A DNA stretch of 64,000 bases from Isoetes taiwanensis (GCA_021234155.1 JAJEKV010000044.1:10574777-10638776), one strand, 5' to 3'. Positions 21,988-32,905 are shown, counted from the first letter of the stretch. The notes: generated by a model from the sequence alone, not told the origin. Translations and numbers: made by a program.

Positions 21988-23462
21988 GGGGATCTCTGGG
22001 AATCTAAAATGCCAAATAAAGAAAAGTACAAGATCATGAGTACAATTGAAGCTTTAACAAAGTAGATTGCACAAAATAAAACAACATAAGCATAAGGAAT
22101 TGCACAATGATTTTACATGACAATGAATTCACATGGCCTATGCACTAGGATTTTTCAATAATGCATAAGGATGACCATGAAGGGAGTTACAAGGATGTAA
22201 AATGACCTATGCATAAAGGATTTTACATGAAGGGAGTTACAAGGATTTTTTTCACATGACCTATGCATAAGGATTTTACATGAAGGGAGTTAGAAGGATT
22301 TCAAATGATTACCATTAGATACCATATAGAAAAACCATAAGCATGTAGAAAATGTACAAAAATGTATCTACATAATATAGAAAAACTATAAGCACGTAGA
22401 AAATATACAAAAATGCATCTACATAAGCATGTAGATAACATATAGAAACCACAAGCATCTAGATACCATAAGCATGTACAAAAACCATAGGAAAAACAGA
22501 GATATGTAGAAATCGAAAAAAGAAATTCAATTTCTCACTATCGAACCATAGGAAAAACAGAGATATGAAACAAAGACATGTCATCCGATAAATCATCCGA
22601 GAGATATGACAAAGATATGTCATCCGAGAAATCGAAACAAGAAATCACTGTAACAAGAAATCAGAAGAAGAATTTTCTCATTGGAACAAGAAATCAGAAC
22701 AAGACTGTAAGAATCTGTGAGAATAGACTGTGAATCCCGACCTGTTGAGTCCTGACCTGTGAGAATCTGTGAGAACAAGACTGTAAGAATCCCGACTTGT
22801 GAGATCCGACTGTAAATCCCCACCTGTTGAATAGACTGTGAATCGACTGTTAAATCCCGATAAGACAGAAATCGACTGCATAAAAACCGAGATGTGAAAA
22901 AACTACAGACCTGATAAACCGACTTGAAGCTTGATAAACTGCCGGAATCCGACATGAGAGCCTGAGAAATGGAGCTGTTGCTTGATGAAGAAATCGAATC
23001 CCAACCTGAGAAATCGACTGTTAAATCCAGAACTGAGAAACTCCATACCTGAATCCGACCTCAAGAAGTGCCGAATCCGACCTGAAGAACTCCAAAATCG
23101 ATCTGCCGGATTGAAGAACTGCCGGATCCGATCTACTATTCATATTTGTATTTGTTGGTGCAGTTGATTGCACTTCCAGTTCCAATCGATTGCTGTTCCA
23201 ATTGCAGTTCCGATCAAGCCAGCTCTACTTTAGGACAGCCTTGGATTGCGGCAAAGGAGGCGGCTGATTGGTTAGGATCTGCTGTCTTATTTAATGGCGG
23301 GGGATTTCCCCCGGAAGAAAATAAGACTTTGAAGTTGTATGGAATTGATTTAAGACATGTCCTAAAAGTTTTAGGGGAAAAGCCATGGTGTCACATTTGC
23401 TGTTTTGGCCCAATCATATTGAGGTAAAATTTAAGACATCTATGCAATGGAAAAAGGCCTTA

Positions 23463-23906
23463 ATCATTAATGCATGGCGCGGGATATCCTTACCCTGGTT
23501 TCGGGGATCCCGGAGGGGTGATACCGGAGGACGGGATCCCCGGTTACTGCGCAGTTACTGCGCAAAAATCTTGGCCCTTATAGGGATTTTTGGGGCAAAT
23601 TTGTTGTGGGATTTTCTCCCTCGATCCGGCACCGAATCGCATGGGATCAGTTCGTAGATGGTCGGAATCGGGAGGGCAAGGGGATCAGGTAGATGCGGAG
23701 GAGGAAGCAGGGCGAGCGCCGTTGCACTGGCCTCGCTCCAATCCGGCAAAAAAATCAGCAAAAACTGCGCAGTAAGGCGTTAACTGCGCAGTTAACTGTG
23801 GGATCGGAGGAGGGGATCTCGCGTGGGGATCCCGGAGGAGGGGATCCCATTTCCCTCCGGGATCCCCAAAACCAGGGTAAGACTATCCCAAACCATCGTT
23901 AATGGG
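23463..23906. mobile_element. Small non-autonomous inverted-repeat element (MITE)
   Basis: GGGATATCCTTACCCTGGTT followed by TCGGGGATCCCGGAGG at 23481-23517 is inverted at about 23853-23889 (CCTCCGGGATCCCC ... CCAGGGTAAGACTATCCC). Similarity extends outwards through CATTAATGCATGG on the left and its complement CCATCGTTAATG on the right, giving inverted repeats of about 55-70 bp. The 440-bp element is GC-rich, carries three GCGCAGT motifs, has no ORF of note and abuts the right TTA of the Harbinger palindrome. Confidence 0.75.
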
Positions 23907-24059
23907 CAAGCCTAAAACCTCTACTCTGCAAATGCAAGAGCTCATCAAACGGAATCTACCTAGAAAGTGACCCAAATTTTTGCATCTTTTCTTGCAAAGA
24001 AGGAGATTCGCCATAGCCAGAAGCTCCAAGAAAAAAAGAACGGAGCATAAGATCATAAT

Positions 24060-24180
24060 TTAAGAAAACGGAATGAATCGAGCTGCTCATCAGGTCCCAA
24101 CAAAATATTCGTTGGGGCCTCCAGCTAAAAAAAGACTCCCAAAATTTCGTCTCTTCTTCTTCGTCCAAAGTTGAAACCCG
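24060..24180 (+). repeat. Right copy of the direct repeat, in the upstream region of the pectate-lyase-like gene
   Basis: Matches 15559-15667 in the same orientation (TTAAGAAAACGGAATGAATC ... AAATATTCGTTGGGGCC ... GTTGAAACCCG). It lies 315 bp upstream of the ATG at 24495 and may be promoter or 5' untranslated region. Confidence 0.85.
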
Positions 24181-24494
24181 TGAAGAACAGAGAGATAAGC
24201 TTTTGGCCTCCATCCGGCACCAAGCCACATCTGCCATCGCCATTTAAGACCATCGTCGCCTACGTTCAACCACCTCTGCCATCGCCGGAAAAAAACGTTA
24301 AGGTTTGTGCATACATTTTTTTCACATAAACGCCCACAACTTCACATATGACTCCTCGCCTTCCTCGGATCTCAGCATAACCTTCACTTCTCTGCATAAC
24401 CTCCTCTTTGATCATAACGTTTTAGGGCTCCTGGCTATATGAATCATGCCTTGGTGCTTGCATTTCTGCTTTCTTCTCACCAACCCTCCAAGCC

Positions 24495-26542
24495 ATGGAC
24501 ATGGCAAGCTTCAAATATGTTGTTCTGTCATTTCTCATCTTGCGTGTTCATCATTCGCATGCAACAATCAGCTCTGCAAAACTCGAGCGCGACATCCTCC
24601 TACAACTGCAGTATGCTAAACAGACTTTACGTCAGATGGGAAATCAGAAACAATCTTTTGTGGACGAATGTAAGCCTCATATTATGTCACAGATGTCAGA
24701 ATCTGTCACAAACGTTGAGAAGTTTTCTGTCCAAGGAAATTATGCCTCTGCAATTGCCCAGGTGTTGGAAGTCCAGCTTAAGCTCCAAAGCTGCATAGCT
24801 GCTCTACCTATATTGAATGTAAGAATTGTCATATTCTTTCTATTATTGGATTTCAGAACGTATGTGACTGTCATGTTCAATTGACAGAAAGTATGCGGTT
24901 GTTATGCTGAATTAGTGGAAATCATGTGTTTGCCATGTTCAATTGACAGGGAACATATGATTGCAATGTTAATTGTTATCTGAGATCTACTTGTGCTTAC
25001 AGAATTAACTTTGGAATGTTTTTAATGCATGATCTAGGTTCCGGAAAGCAGACAAATGCATTATCTGGGTTCTTCTGTCATGGCGCATATCGAGACAGCA
25101 TCAGACTTGCTTGAAAAGATTTTCACCAAGCAAGGTCTCAGCCCAGCTCCAGCTCCAGCTCCAGTTCCAGTTCCAGCACCAGCACCTGCACCTGCACCTG
25201 CACCTGACCAAATGATAGGAAGTAATGGTAAGGCTCCAACTCTAGCATCAACCAGTAATAACTGTTTCTTTTAATATAATTTTCTCGTTCTTCATAAAAA
25301 AATATATACTTACATGTGCACACTGATACAGGGACATCACTGAATGAGACCTGCCACATGGATGGAACAACTTGTCAATTTTCTTCATGTGGAAAAGGGA
25401 GAGATTTGATAACATGTGCAACAGGCTTTGCATTTGGGGTTGTGGGAGGAGCAAGAGGGGAAGACTATGTGGTGACAAGCTCTGATGATGATCCTGTGAA
25501 TCCTGTCCCAGGAACCTTGAGGTATGGAGCAAGGCTAGGAGGCGGAGAAAGGGGCGGCGTATGGATCAGATTTGAAAGAGATATGGAGATTGTTCTCAAG
25601 CAAATGCTTTGGATCCAAAGCTCCACCACCATAGATGGCCGTGGATATAACATCACCATCACAGGCCGAGAACTTGTTGTTGGAGGTGCTTCTGATGTGA
25701 TCTTACACAATTTTCAAATTAATAACGTGGGCGAAAGTGATACCATCCATGTCTTTTCTGGATCTAAAAAGGTTTGGATTGATCACATCAGTACCTATGA
25801 TGGTAAACTGGGTCTAGTTAGTGTTGTTCAAGGTGCCACTGATGTGACCATCTCTAATTCTTTCCTGACAAATCCAAACTTTAATATGCTTTTGGGAGCT
25901 TCTGATGCTGATACTGAAGATCAGGCTATGCGAATTACAGTTTATAGAAATTGGTTCAAGGATTCTCGTCAGAGGATGCCACATTGCAGGTTGATGCATA
26001 CATGCTTTCCAAATTTATTGAACAGTAGATGTGATCTGTTTGACTTCAAATGTGGTTTTGGTTCTCTTTATGCGTTACCTTACCTGGTAACATATATTTG
26101 CAATAATCTAATCCAGTTTGTTGTCTTTTGAATCAGGTGGGGTTATTTCCATGTTCTCAACAATCTCTATACCAACTGGGGATACTATGCAATAGGAGCA
26201 AGAGTAAATGCCAAAGTAGTGAGTGAAAGCAATGTATTTATTGCGGGAAGAAGAGGGGAGATAACACCATGGCACAGAGGCACTGGACCTGAATTTGACG
26301 ACAGCGCCAGCATAAGATCATTCAATGATTTGATGCTCAATGGATCCACCTTTCATCAATTTGAGGGGCAGAGTCCACCAGTGACATTTGCTCCTACTCA
26401 CTACTATGGAAGTCCTGCACTGCAACCTCCAGTTAGGCCCACTAGCATATTAGCCAATTTTGTGCAAAGCTGCTCCGGCGCTCTATTCGGAAGTAGGCTT
26501 TACCTTTGCTTGCTTGCTACTAAGCTGCCACCCTTCAACTGA
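24495..26542 (+). CDS. Secreted pectate-lyase-family protein with extra N-terminal helical region (4 exons)
   Basis: Exons 24495-24818, 25038-25227, 25332-25989 and 26137-26542 join in frame with GT/AG introns, giving 525 codons. Residues 1-23 look like a signal peptide (YVVLSFLIL). Residues about 25-140 are helix-prone with two Cys, followed by a Pro-Ala linker (about 141-164, SPAPAPAPVPVPAP). The rest is a polysaccharide lyase family 1 domain: GGARGEDYVV, TIDGRGYNITI, WIDH at about 320, SNSFLTNPNFNMLLGASDAD, and RQRMPHCR with the likely catalytic Arg at about 386, then GYFHVLNN and YAIGARV. Such enzymes cleave de-esterified pectin in the cell wall by Ca2+-dependent beta-elimination. Here the usual DGLxDA Ca2+ site reads LGLVSV, so activity is doubtful. 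Typical family members are about 400 residues. The start is the first ATG before the signal peptide; 24501 is an alternative. Confidence 0.82.
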
Positions 26543-27584
26543 CATCCTTTCTAGTTAGTGGTGTAAACCTTCATCAATCCCTTGTTGAACATAGTTAAAA
26601 TTATTTACAAACGAGGACGAATATGATCATTCTTTTCAGTAAATATATATATCGTTTAACATATGAAATTATTGCCTCACCTTTATTGCCTTTTATTGCC
26701 GCTTTAAATTAGTAGTGCTTTTGTTGTGATTATATACCTCGGTTGGCCATGCTGCCTCAGCCACATTATTTCTCTGAACTTGTAACATTATAGAAACATC
26801 TGTAGTACTCGTGTAGTACTCGGCATTCTACAAAAGAGACTAATCTTAATGATGGGATAATTGGAATTAGGCCCATGCCCATAAATTGGTGTCCTATGAT
26901 CAATCCCAGATTTTCAATGATCAATCCCAGATTTTCAATGATCAATCCCTGGAGTTTGCATGAATGTGTTGATCACTAGTGCGTACACACTGCATACCTA
27001 TATGGGATTTTTTCCGTCTCAAGCTCATCACTTCTGGTTTAAGGCTCCATCTCCATCTCACTTTTGGTTTGAATTAACAATGTTCTTTCAGCTTGGTTCA
27101 TGTGCATTGGTAAACTTAGACACGTCTTTATGTCCCTTAAGTCGGTCATTCTAAATTTCTGAGTTTAGTACCTTTATGCTTATTAACTCTTTCAACAATT
27201 AGATTATGTTTTCTATTCTTTTCTTTCTTAAACAAGACAACAAAAGAGACCAAAGAGCTTGCAAAAAAAAATTATGACCGATTCTTTTCGTTGGGACAAT
27301 GATTCACGAGGCACATATATTTCATTGTCATCACATCATTTGTGGGACTTGTTCGAAAAATGTAAATATTTTCCCTTGTTATTTCCTTTCTTATATTTAC
27401 TTTTTATGTTTTGTATTCCTTTGCAGGTTTTCACTGCGCAATATGTGATAGTATTTTGACTTTTGTGTCTTTCTAACTGTAAGACGCTAATTATTGTTTC
27501 TCCTGCAATCTCGAATAGGGTTGATGAATATATACACATAATCCACATTAACGACAATATTATTTCTTTCTTTCCTTTCTCCAT
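26543..27584 (+). other. Downstream region of the pectate-lyase-like gene, no further gene
   Basis: Non-coding as far as can be seen. A 22-bp unit (ATCAATCCCAGATTTTCAATG) is repeated about 2.5 times at 26898-26950. Short ORFs here lack recognisable features. Confidence 0.45.
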
Positions 27585-29880
27585 TGTTCCCTTAACAATA
27601 CTGATGGTTGAGGTTCTAAAATGAAAACTCCAAGATGTTGTAAACTATAAACTAGGGTAGGTACCATTCATATTCATTTCCTTCTGTTTTGAAATGATTC
27701 TTATTTGTATTTTGCTACTTTTTTAATGTATTCGAATTCATTGTGAAACCATGAAGCTGCTGCAATAGGTGAATGCACAGAATGCACAACACGAGGATGT
27801 AGCTGTGCAAGAGGTGAATGAAGTCTTACAAGATGCACATGATGATGAGGGTCCGAATGAGGTGGGTGAGGTAGAGGAGTAGTAGGAGGGAGGTCAGAAT
27901 GATGCAAAACATGAGAATGCATTCATGGAGGCTTGGCTCTGATGATTGTGCAGGAGTATTTGGTTCGGAATGAGAAGAATGAGGAGGTTGGGTGGAGCAA
28001 TATGAGAAGGATTTGGTTTGGAATTATGAGAGGGAGGTCGAGCATCAGAAGGAGCAGGATGAGGCCTCGGCATGAGCAGCAGGGGAAGAAGGACATGGAG
28101 CACGACGAGGAGCAAGGGAAGCATCACGAAGAGGAAGGACGAGGAAGGGGAGCAGAAAAACCAAAACCAAAACTCCAAGACACTGCAAACTATAAACTAG
28201 GGATAGATACCATCCATATTCATTTCCTTTAGGTACCATCCATATTCATTTCCTTCTCTTCTGAAATGATTATGCCTCTTTTTTGCTCCTATTTATTTTC
28301 TTCTCTTTTCAAACGATCTTGCAATTTTGTTTTGTTGCATCTGTCACTTTCTTAAAGTAGTTGAATCCACTGTGTAGCCATGAGGTTGGTGCAGCAGCAG
28401 GTGATGGATGATGAGAAGGGTTCAGTTCGGAATGAGAAGAATGAGGAGGGTGATGCACAGCAGCATGAGGTGGAGGATTTGGTTTTGAATGATGATGCTG
28501 AGGTGGAGCAACACGACACGACGAGGAGAACGGGGAGATGGAGGGAAGAAGGATAAAAGGGAGCAAGAGGTAAGAGAGGTAAGAGGAGGAGAAGGAAGGA
28601 GGAGGAAGATGAGCAAGAGGGGAGGAGGGTAGTGGCTACTGTTATAATCTTTGACAAAGAATGTAACATCGAGCTGGCTTCTACTTATATCACTTTTCCT
28701 CCATAGCTGATATGTTGTAGCTGATATGTTGTAGCTGGGGCCCATGTATGCAACGGGCATTTCCGTGTCATAGCTATGCCATCTTATTTGTTTGCATATA
28801 TATAATATATATCATATAAAATACCGCATGCCAGAATCATAAGAGTTGTGGCCAGAAGCTAGCTCAATATTATGTTCTTTGTTGAAGATTATAACAGTAG
28901 CCACTACCCTCCTTCCCTCCTACTCGCATTCCTCCTCCTTCCTTCTGCCCCTTCTCCTACCCTTCTTCCCTCTTGCTCCCTTATACTTCTTCTCTCCTGC
29001 TCCCCTTCCTCCTCCTCATGTTGCTCCACCTCACCCTCATTATTTAAAACCAAATCCTCCTCCCCATGCTGCTCTGCGTCACCCTCCTCATTCCACCCTC
29101 CTCATTCTTCTTATCATTCCAAACTGAACCTTCCTCATCATCCATCACTTATCGCTACTATGCCAATGGTTGCACAATGAATTCAACTACTTTAAAAAAA
29201 TGACAGAGGCAGCAAAACAGAAGCACAAGCAATTGTTTCAAAAGAGAAGGAAATGAATAGCAGCAAAAGAAAAGCACAAGAAATCATTTCAAAAGAGAAG
29301 GAAATGAATATGGATGGTACTTATTCGTAGTTTATAATTTGCAGCATCTTGGATTTTTTATTTTGGTTTTCTTGTTCCCTTTCCTCGTCCTTCCCTCCTC
29401 GTGCCGCGCCTCTTCCTGCTCCTTCTGTTGCTCCACCTCACCCTCATAATTTCGAACCAAATCTTCCTTGTGCTGCTTCATCGCAACCTCCTCATTCTTC
29501 TCATTCCGAATCAAATCCTCTTGCACAATCAACAGAGCTTGCATGAATGTGTCCTCATATTCTGCATCATTCAAACATCCCGTTTACTGTTTCTTTACCT
29601 CACCCTCGTCATCATAATACCTCTTGCAAGATTTTATTCACCTTCTACACAACTACAACCTCATGTTGTGCATTCTGTGCATTCACTTGCTACAGCAACT
29701 CCATGGCTGCTCAATGAATTCAAATACGTGAAGAAAGCGACGGCAGCAAAACAGAAGCACAAATAATCTTTTCAGAAGAGAAGAAAATAAATATGGATGG
29801 TACCTAACCCTAGTTTATAGTTTACAGTACTTTGGAGTTTTGGTTTTGGAACTTCAGCCCATCACTGTTAAAGAAACAAA
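27585..29880. mobile_element. Foldback element: compound inverted repeat with two subrepeats per arm
   Basis: The left arm (about 27585-28685) and right arm (about 28850-29880) are imperfect reverse complements around a loop of about 165 bp. Each arm contains two related subrepeats that include AAACTATAAACTAGGG and TACCATCCATATTCATTTCC (plus orientation at about 27640 and 28185; inverted at about 29320 and 29800). Purine-rich GAGGAG blocks lie on the plus strand in the left arm and CTCCTC blocks in the right. The inner ends match as TAGTGGCTACTGTTATAATC against its complement. No transposase was seen. Several low-complexity ORFs here are not considered genes. Confidence 0.75.
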
Positions 29881-30029
29881 AGTTAATACAAAACAAAAGC
29901 AATGGGCGAGAGAAAAGAAAGAAACAAAATAAGTTACTACCTTAGGTTATGTGTATATACTCGTCAACCTGACTCAAAGTCGCAGGAAGGTTTATCAATG
30001 AAAGGGGGCTTCCCAAAGGTTTCCATAGA

Positions 30030-30573
30030 ATGCAAAAAAGTCTCGATTTTGATGCCATAGCTCTGGCAAATCTGCATCCATCCCTGGGGTTTAGGTTCCA
30101 TGAGACGGGTGAAGAACTCGTGGTCGACAAATTCAAGCGAGAGTACAAGAAGAAGCTGAGGGAGTACAAGGAATACATAAAGATATACGAGGAGTACTCC
30201 AAATATTACGAAGAAAATAAGGTGACGTACGTGGAAGGAGGAAGGCCAACAAAAGAGAACACCTTGAAGCCGCCCCCAGAAAGACCTGTACTGCCAAAGA
30301 AGCCCATGAAGCGGAAGACAGACTCGTACTTTGCTAAAGCTGCTCGGGAGATTCGGCATTTCCAGAGAAGCTATGGACTTCTCATTCCAAGAGCTGCATT
30401 TGCAAGACTGACCCGTGAGATCTTGCAAGAGTTCGACAAGGAGGAGCGAGTAACGGATAACATGTTGCTTGCATTACAGGATATCAACTGAGCAGAAGCT
30501 GGTGCAGCGTTTTGAAGACTCCTTAGCATGTGCTCTTCATGCAAAAAGAGTCACGTGCATGTTGGAGATATGA
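30030..30573 (+). pseudogene. Intronless histone H3-fold (CENH3-like) gene with unusual N-terminus, frameshifted
   Basis: From ATG 30030 an open frame runs to TGA at 30489-30491 (153 aa). Residues about 105-152 match the H3 histone fold: AREIRHFQRSYGLLIPRAAF (alphaN-alpha1), LTREILQEFDKE (alpha1 end, loop 1), MLLALQD (alpha2). The EIRHFQ and LLIPRAAF wording resembles centromeric H3 more than canonical H3, but loop 1 has canonical length. In the +1 frame the fold continues: KLVQRFEDSLACALHAKRVT, then a stop at 30571-30573. One extra base near 30485 therefore breaks alpha2. The first 100 residues do not resemble an H3 tail: they contain LGFRFHETGEELVV, like the start of a NAC domain, and a Tyr/Lys-rich coiled stretch (REYKKKLREYKEYIKIYEEY). 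It may be a retro-derived relic or a divergent variant. Confidence 0.7.
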
Positions 30574-31309
30574 AGCTGGCCAGATTTATAAAGAAGGAGG
30601 ACTGTTAAATATGTGCATATAAACTTCTATAAATATAAAAGTTGTTTTAATTGAGTTGCAAAGTATAATAATATATGATTGTATGGATGGCATGTGTAAT
30701 TTGTATTAATTAATTTGGGCAAAAAATGACCAAATAGACCCCCACCCCTCATAGAGTGCGCTAGGACCCTTTTCAAAAATTTTGAATGGGCCTCTCGTGC
30801 ACTGTGTAAGTGTTTGACCACTGATCTATGCCTAGACAAGTTCAAAACCAGAAACGAAGGGCATAGCCCATCTCAACTCAGCGAGATAAGTAGGATTCTG
30901 CTCTCATACCAAATTTTGGAGTCACCTAGGACCCAAACAAGAGCCCACCCCTCACAGAGTGCGCCCAGACCCCTTTCAAAAATTTTGAGTATGCCTCTCG
31001 CGCACTGTATGAGTGGTCCAAATTAATTAGCCAGAAGTCAACCAAACTACCTCCAAATTAGATGAATTTTGTTACAATAAGATCATTAGGAAGTCATTTA
31101 GATACTCATAACCTTAGGCTACTTATCAAATATCTAGTAGGACCTTGAAGTGATAGACATATCCAAACTGTAAATATTCCACAAGTTAGGATCCTGACTA
31201 TAAATATGACCCTCATTTGCATCCCACAGTCTCACTCCTCACCCCAAGGCAATTTTCCTGCTCACAGAGGCGTTTGAATATCTGTTTGTTAACCCCATCC
31301 ACCAGCACA
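30574..31309. other. Non-coding, with a direct repeat of about 75 bp
   Basis: A block starting CCCACCCCTCA and including AGAGTGCGC, then CCTTTTCAAAAATTTTGA and GCCTCTCG, occurs at about 30739-30815 and 30947-31017. A TATA-like CTATAAATATGACC lies at about 31197, ahead of the unknown ORF that follows. Confidence 0.5.
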
Positions 31310-32767
31310 ATGGCCACTTCTTCATTCGGGCGATTGTGCTCATGTGGCAGAGGTCGACATCAATTCTGTCTTCACTATTTTCCAGAAGGATATTGATGTG
31401 GATGCTACCATAAACGCCACACCATTCTACCGAGACATATGAGAGAGTTCCAAACCAAGATAGGCCCTTCATTGGTAGAACTTCCCCCATGCATGGGATA
31501 CTTTGCACCTAGAACAACCCTTCGAGCAACACTGAGCGATGTTCCAAACATCGACAAGTACTTGGAAAATAGAGTTTCTCGCATGCCTGATTATATGACC
31601 ATATCCATAAACAAGAAGAGATACTTCTCGTGCACTGCTGCTGTAGCCATCTTCTTGTCCCATAGAGCCCAAACTCAAATAGGAGAACCCTCCATTCAGC
31701 CAATGGACATAGAACCCCCTGCCTCAGCGACAGAAAAGCGGCTGCTCTTAGAGTACGAAGGGTCAGAACAGGAGGAGGAGGAAGAAGGTGGGCAAGGCTA
31801 CGACGTCGAAGACCTCATTGACGTCACCCCTATCCAAGAACGGAAGATCTTTCGGGCTTCGACGAAGGCTTGAGGGTGACAAAGACAGCTCCCCCGCTCA
31901 GGTTAGGCATCACCAACCTAACTCCAGTTATCATCGAAGGCCAAGAGTACCTGATGCTGCACGACATAAAGAACCTCCCAGAGTGCAGAGACAGAGGGTA
32001 CAGAATGGACGAGCTTCTACACCTCCTGCGCCAATAGCCCCCATCTCGATGACTTCATCGACCAGGAAATGCAAGACTTCCCTATCAGCATCAGGGAAGC
32101 CCACACCTATTTCGGGCAATCATCATCCGACATCGAAGCCTATGGCAATATTCGGCAGATGATGACACAACAAGAGCTGTCCTCAGAGGAAGAATTCATC
32201 GCCATCCAGGAACGGATGGGCATTAGGGGCAAGACGACGAGCGCACTCCTGCCCAGCCCCTCATCAGCAACGCCAACTGGGGTCGAAAGAGGCGGGATCA
32301 ACTTGACCTCCTCCAGGTCCATGCTCGCAGATTATAGGGACCCGACAGTAGTACCGGTGGACGAGTACTCCAGAAAGCACAGGGCCGGCATCAGAACAGG
32401 AGAAGAGACAGGAGAGGGAGGACATGACAAGGCCCTCAGGTTCTATCTTCCGCTCCTCGTCGACGGAAGGATAGCAGTGGTACATCGGCAGTTCAGCCCA
32501 CGGAGAGAAGAAGGGGTGTTCATGCTCATTGCCCTCTCGAGATTTGGTAGACATGCTCGGATGCCTCCAAACATTGACCACGTCATACTGGTGAAGAGGA
32601 CAATAGCCCTGAGCATCTTCGATTTCGCAGTCCCTTACAGACGTCAGGGCAGATTAATTAGCCGTCACTGTAGCCTATACGTCAGACCGAAGAGTGGAAG
32701 ATTTGGTAACAGCATTGAAAGGTGGTATGCCCACCAATATTCTCAGGAACTTGGAACGTACGATTAG
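31310..32767 (+). pseudogene. Broken ORF of unknown function upstream of a Ty3 gag
   Basis: I do not recognise this protein. One long coding region can be followed from ATG 31310 to TAG near 32767 through frame changes near 31437 and 31850 and a stop at about 32036. Recognisable stretches are VELPPCMGYFAPRTTLRATL, an acidic linker (GSEQEEEEEGG), ITNLTPVIIEGQEYLMLHDI, and in the C-terminal third ALRFYLPLLVDGRIAVVHRQ and ALSIFDFAVPYRRQGRLIS. Base composition is more GC-rich than the flanks and codon-like throughout. Its position ahead of gag may mean it is an accessory ORF of the Ty3 element or a separate element. No family assignment is made. Confidence 0.4.
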
Positions 32768-32905
32768 TACAGCCTAAGTGAAGAAGTTCTTGGAAGATAA
32801 CCCTGCATATCCAAGATTCCAAGAATAGACTAAAATTTTCTCTCTATTAATCATTGTAATAATATTATATCTCATGAATATATTTGTTGGCATTATGAAT
32901 GTCCT

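Larger units (their letters stand above)
15699..23459. mobile_element. Giant palindromic (inverted-duplicate) PIF/Harbinger element
   Basis: The ends are inverted repeats (GGCCCTTTTGCCATGGCATA on the left; the right end complements GGCCTTTTTCCATTGCATAG) flanked by TTA at 15696-15698 and 23460-23462, the target-site duplication typical of PIF/Harbinger. The left arm (15699-19923) and right arm (19948-23459) are near-identical reverse complements around a 24-bp spacer. Each arm holds, from the tip inwards, a GTCGGGATT-rich leader, a Myb/trihelix-like ORF1 and a truncated DDE transposase. The left arm also carries a nested 760-bp retroelement; the right arm keeps about 60 bp near its tip that the left has lost. 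The two arms carry different disabling mutations. Confidence 0.92.

Noticed and set aside
25056-25274. Independent small Pro-Ala-rich gene
   Set aside because: It is exon 2 of the pectate-lyase-like gene: the frame joins exon 1 and exon 3 exactly at consensus splice sites.
27701-29770. Several ORFs of 60-120 codons in the foldback element
   Set aside because: They are Pro/Ser/Leu- or Glu-rich translations of GAGGAG and CTCCTC blocks, occur as mirror images in both arms and have no domains.
30739-31017. Possible LTR pair
   Set aside because: The two similar blocks are only about 75 bp and 208 bp apart, with no primer-binding site or polypurine tract between them.
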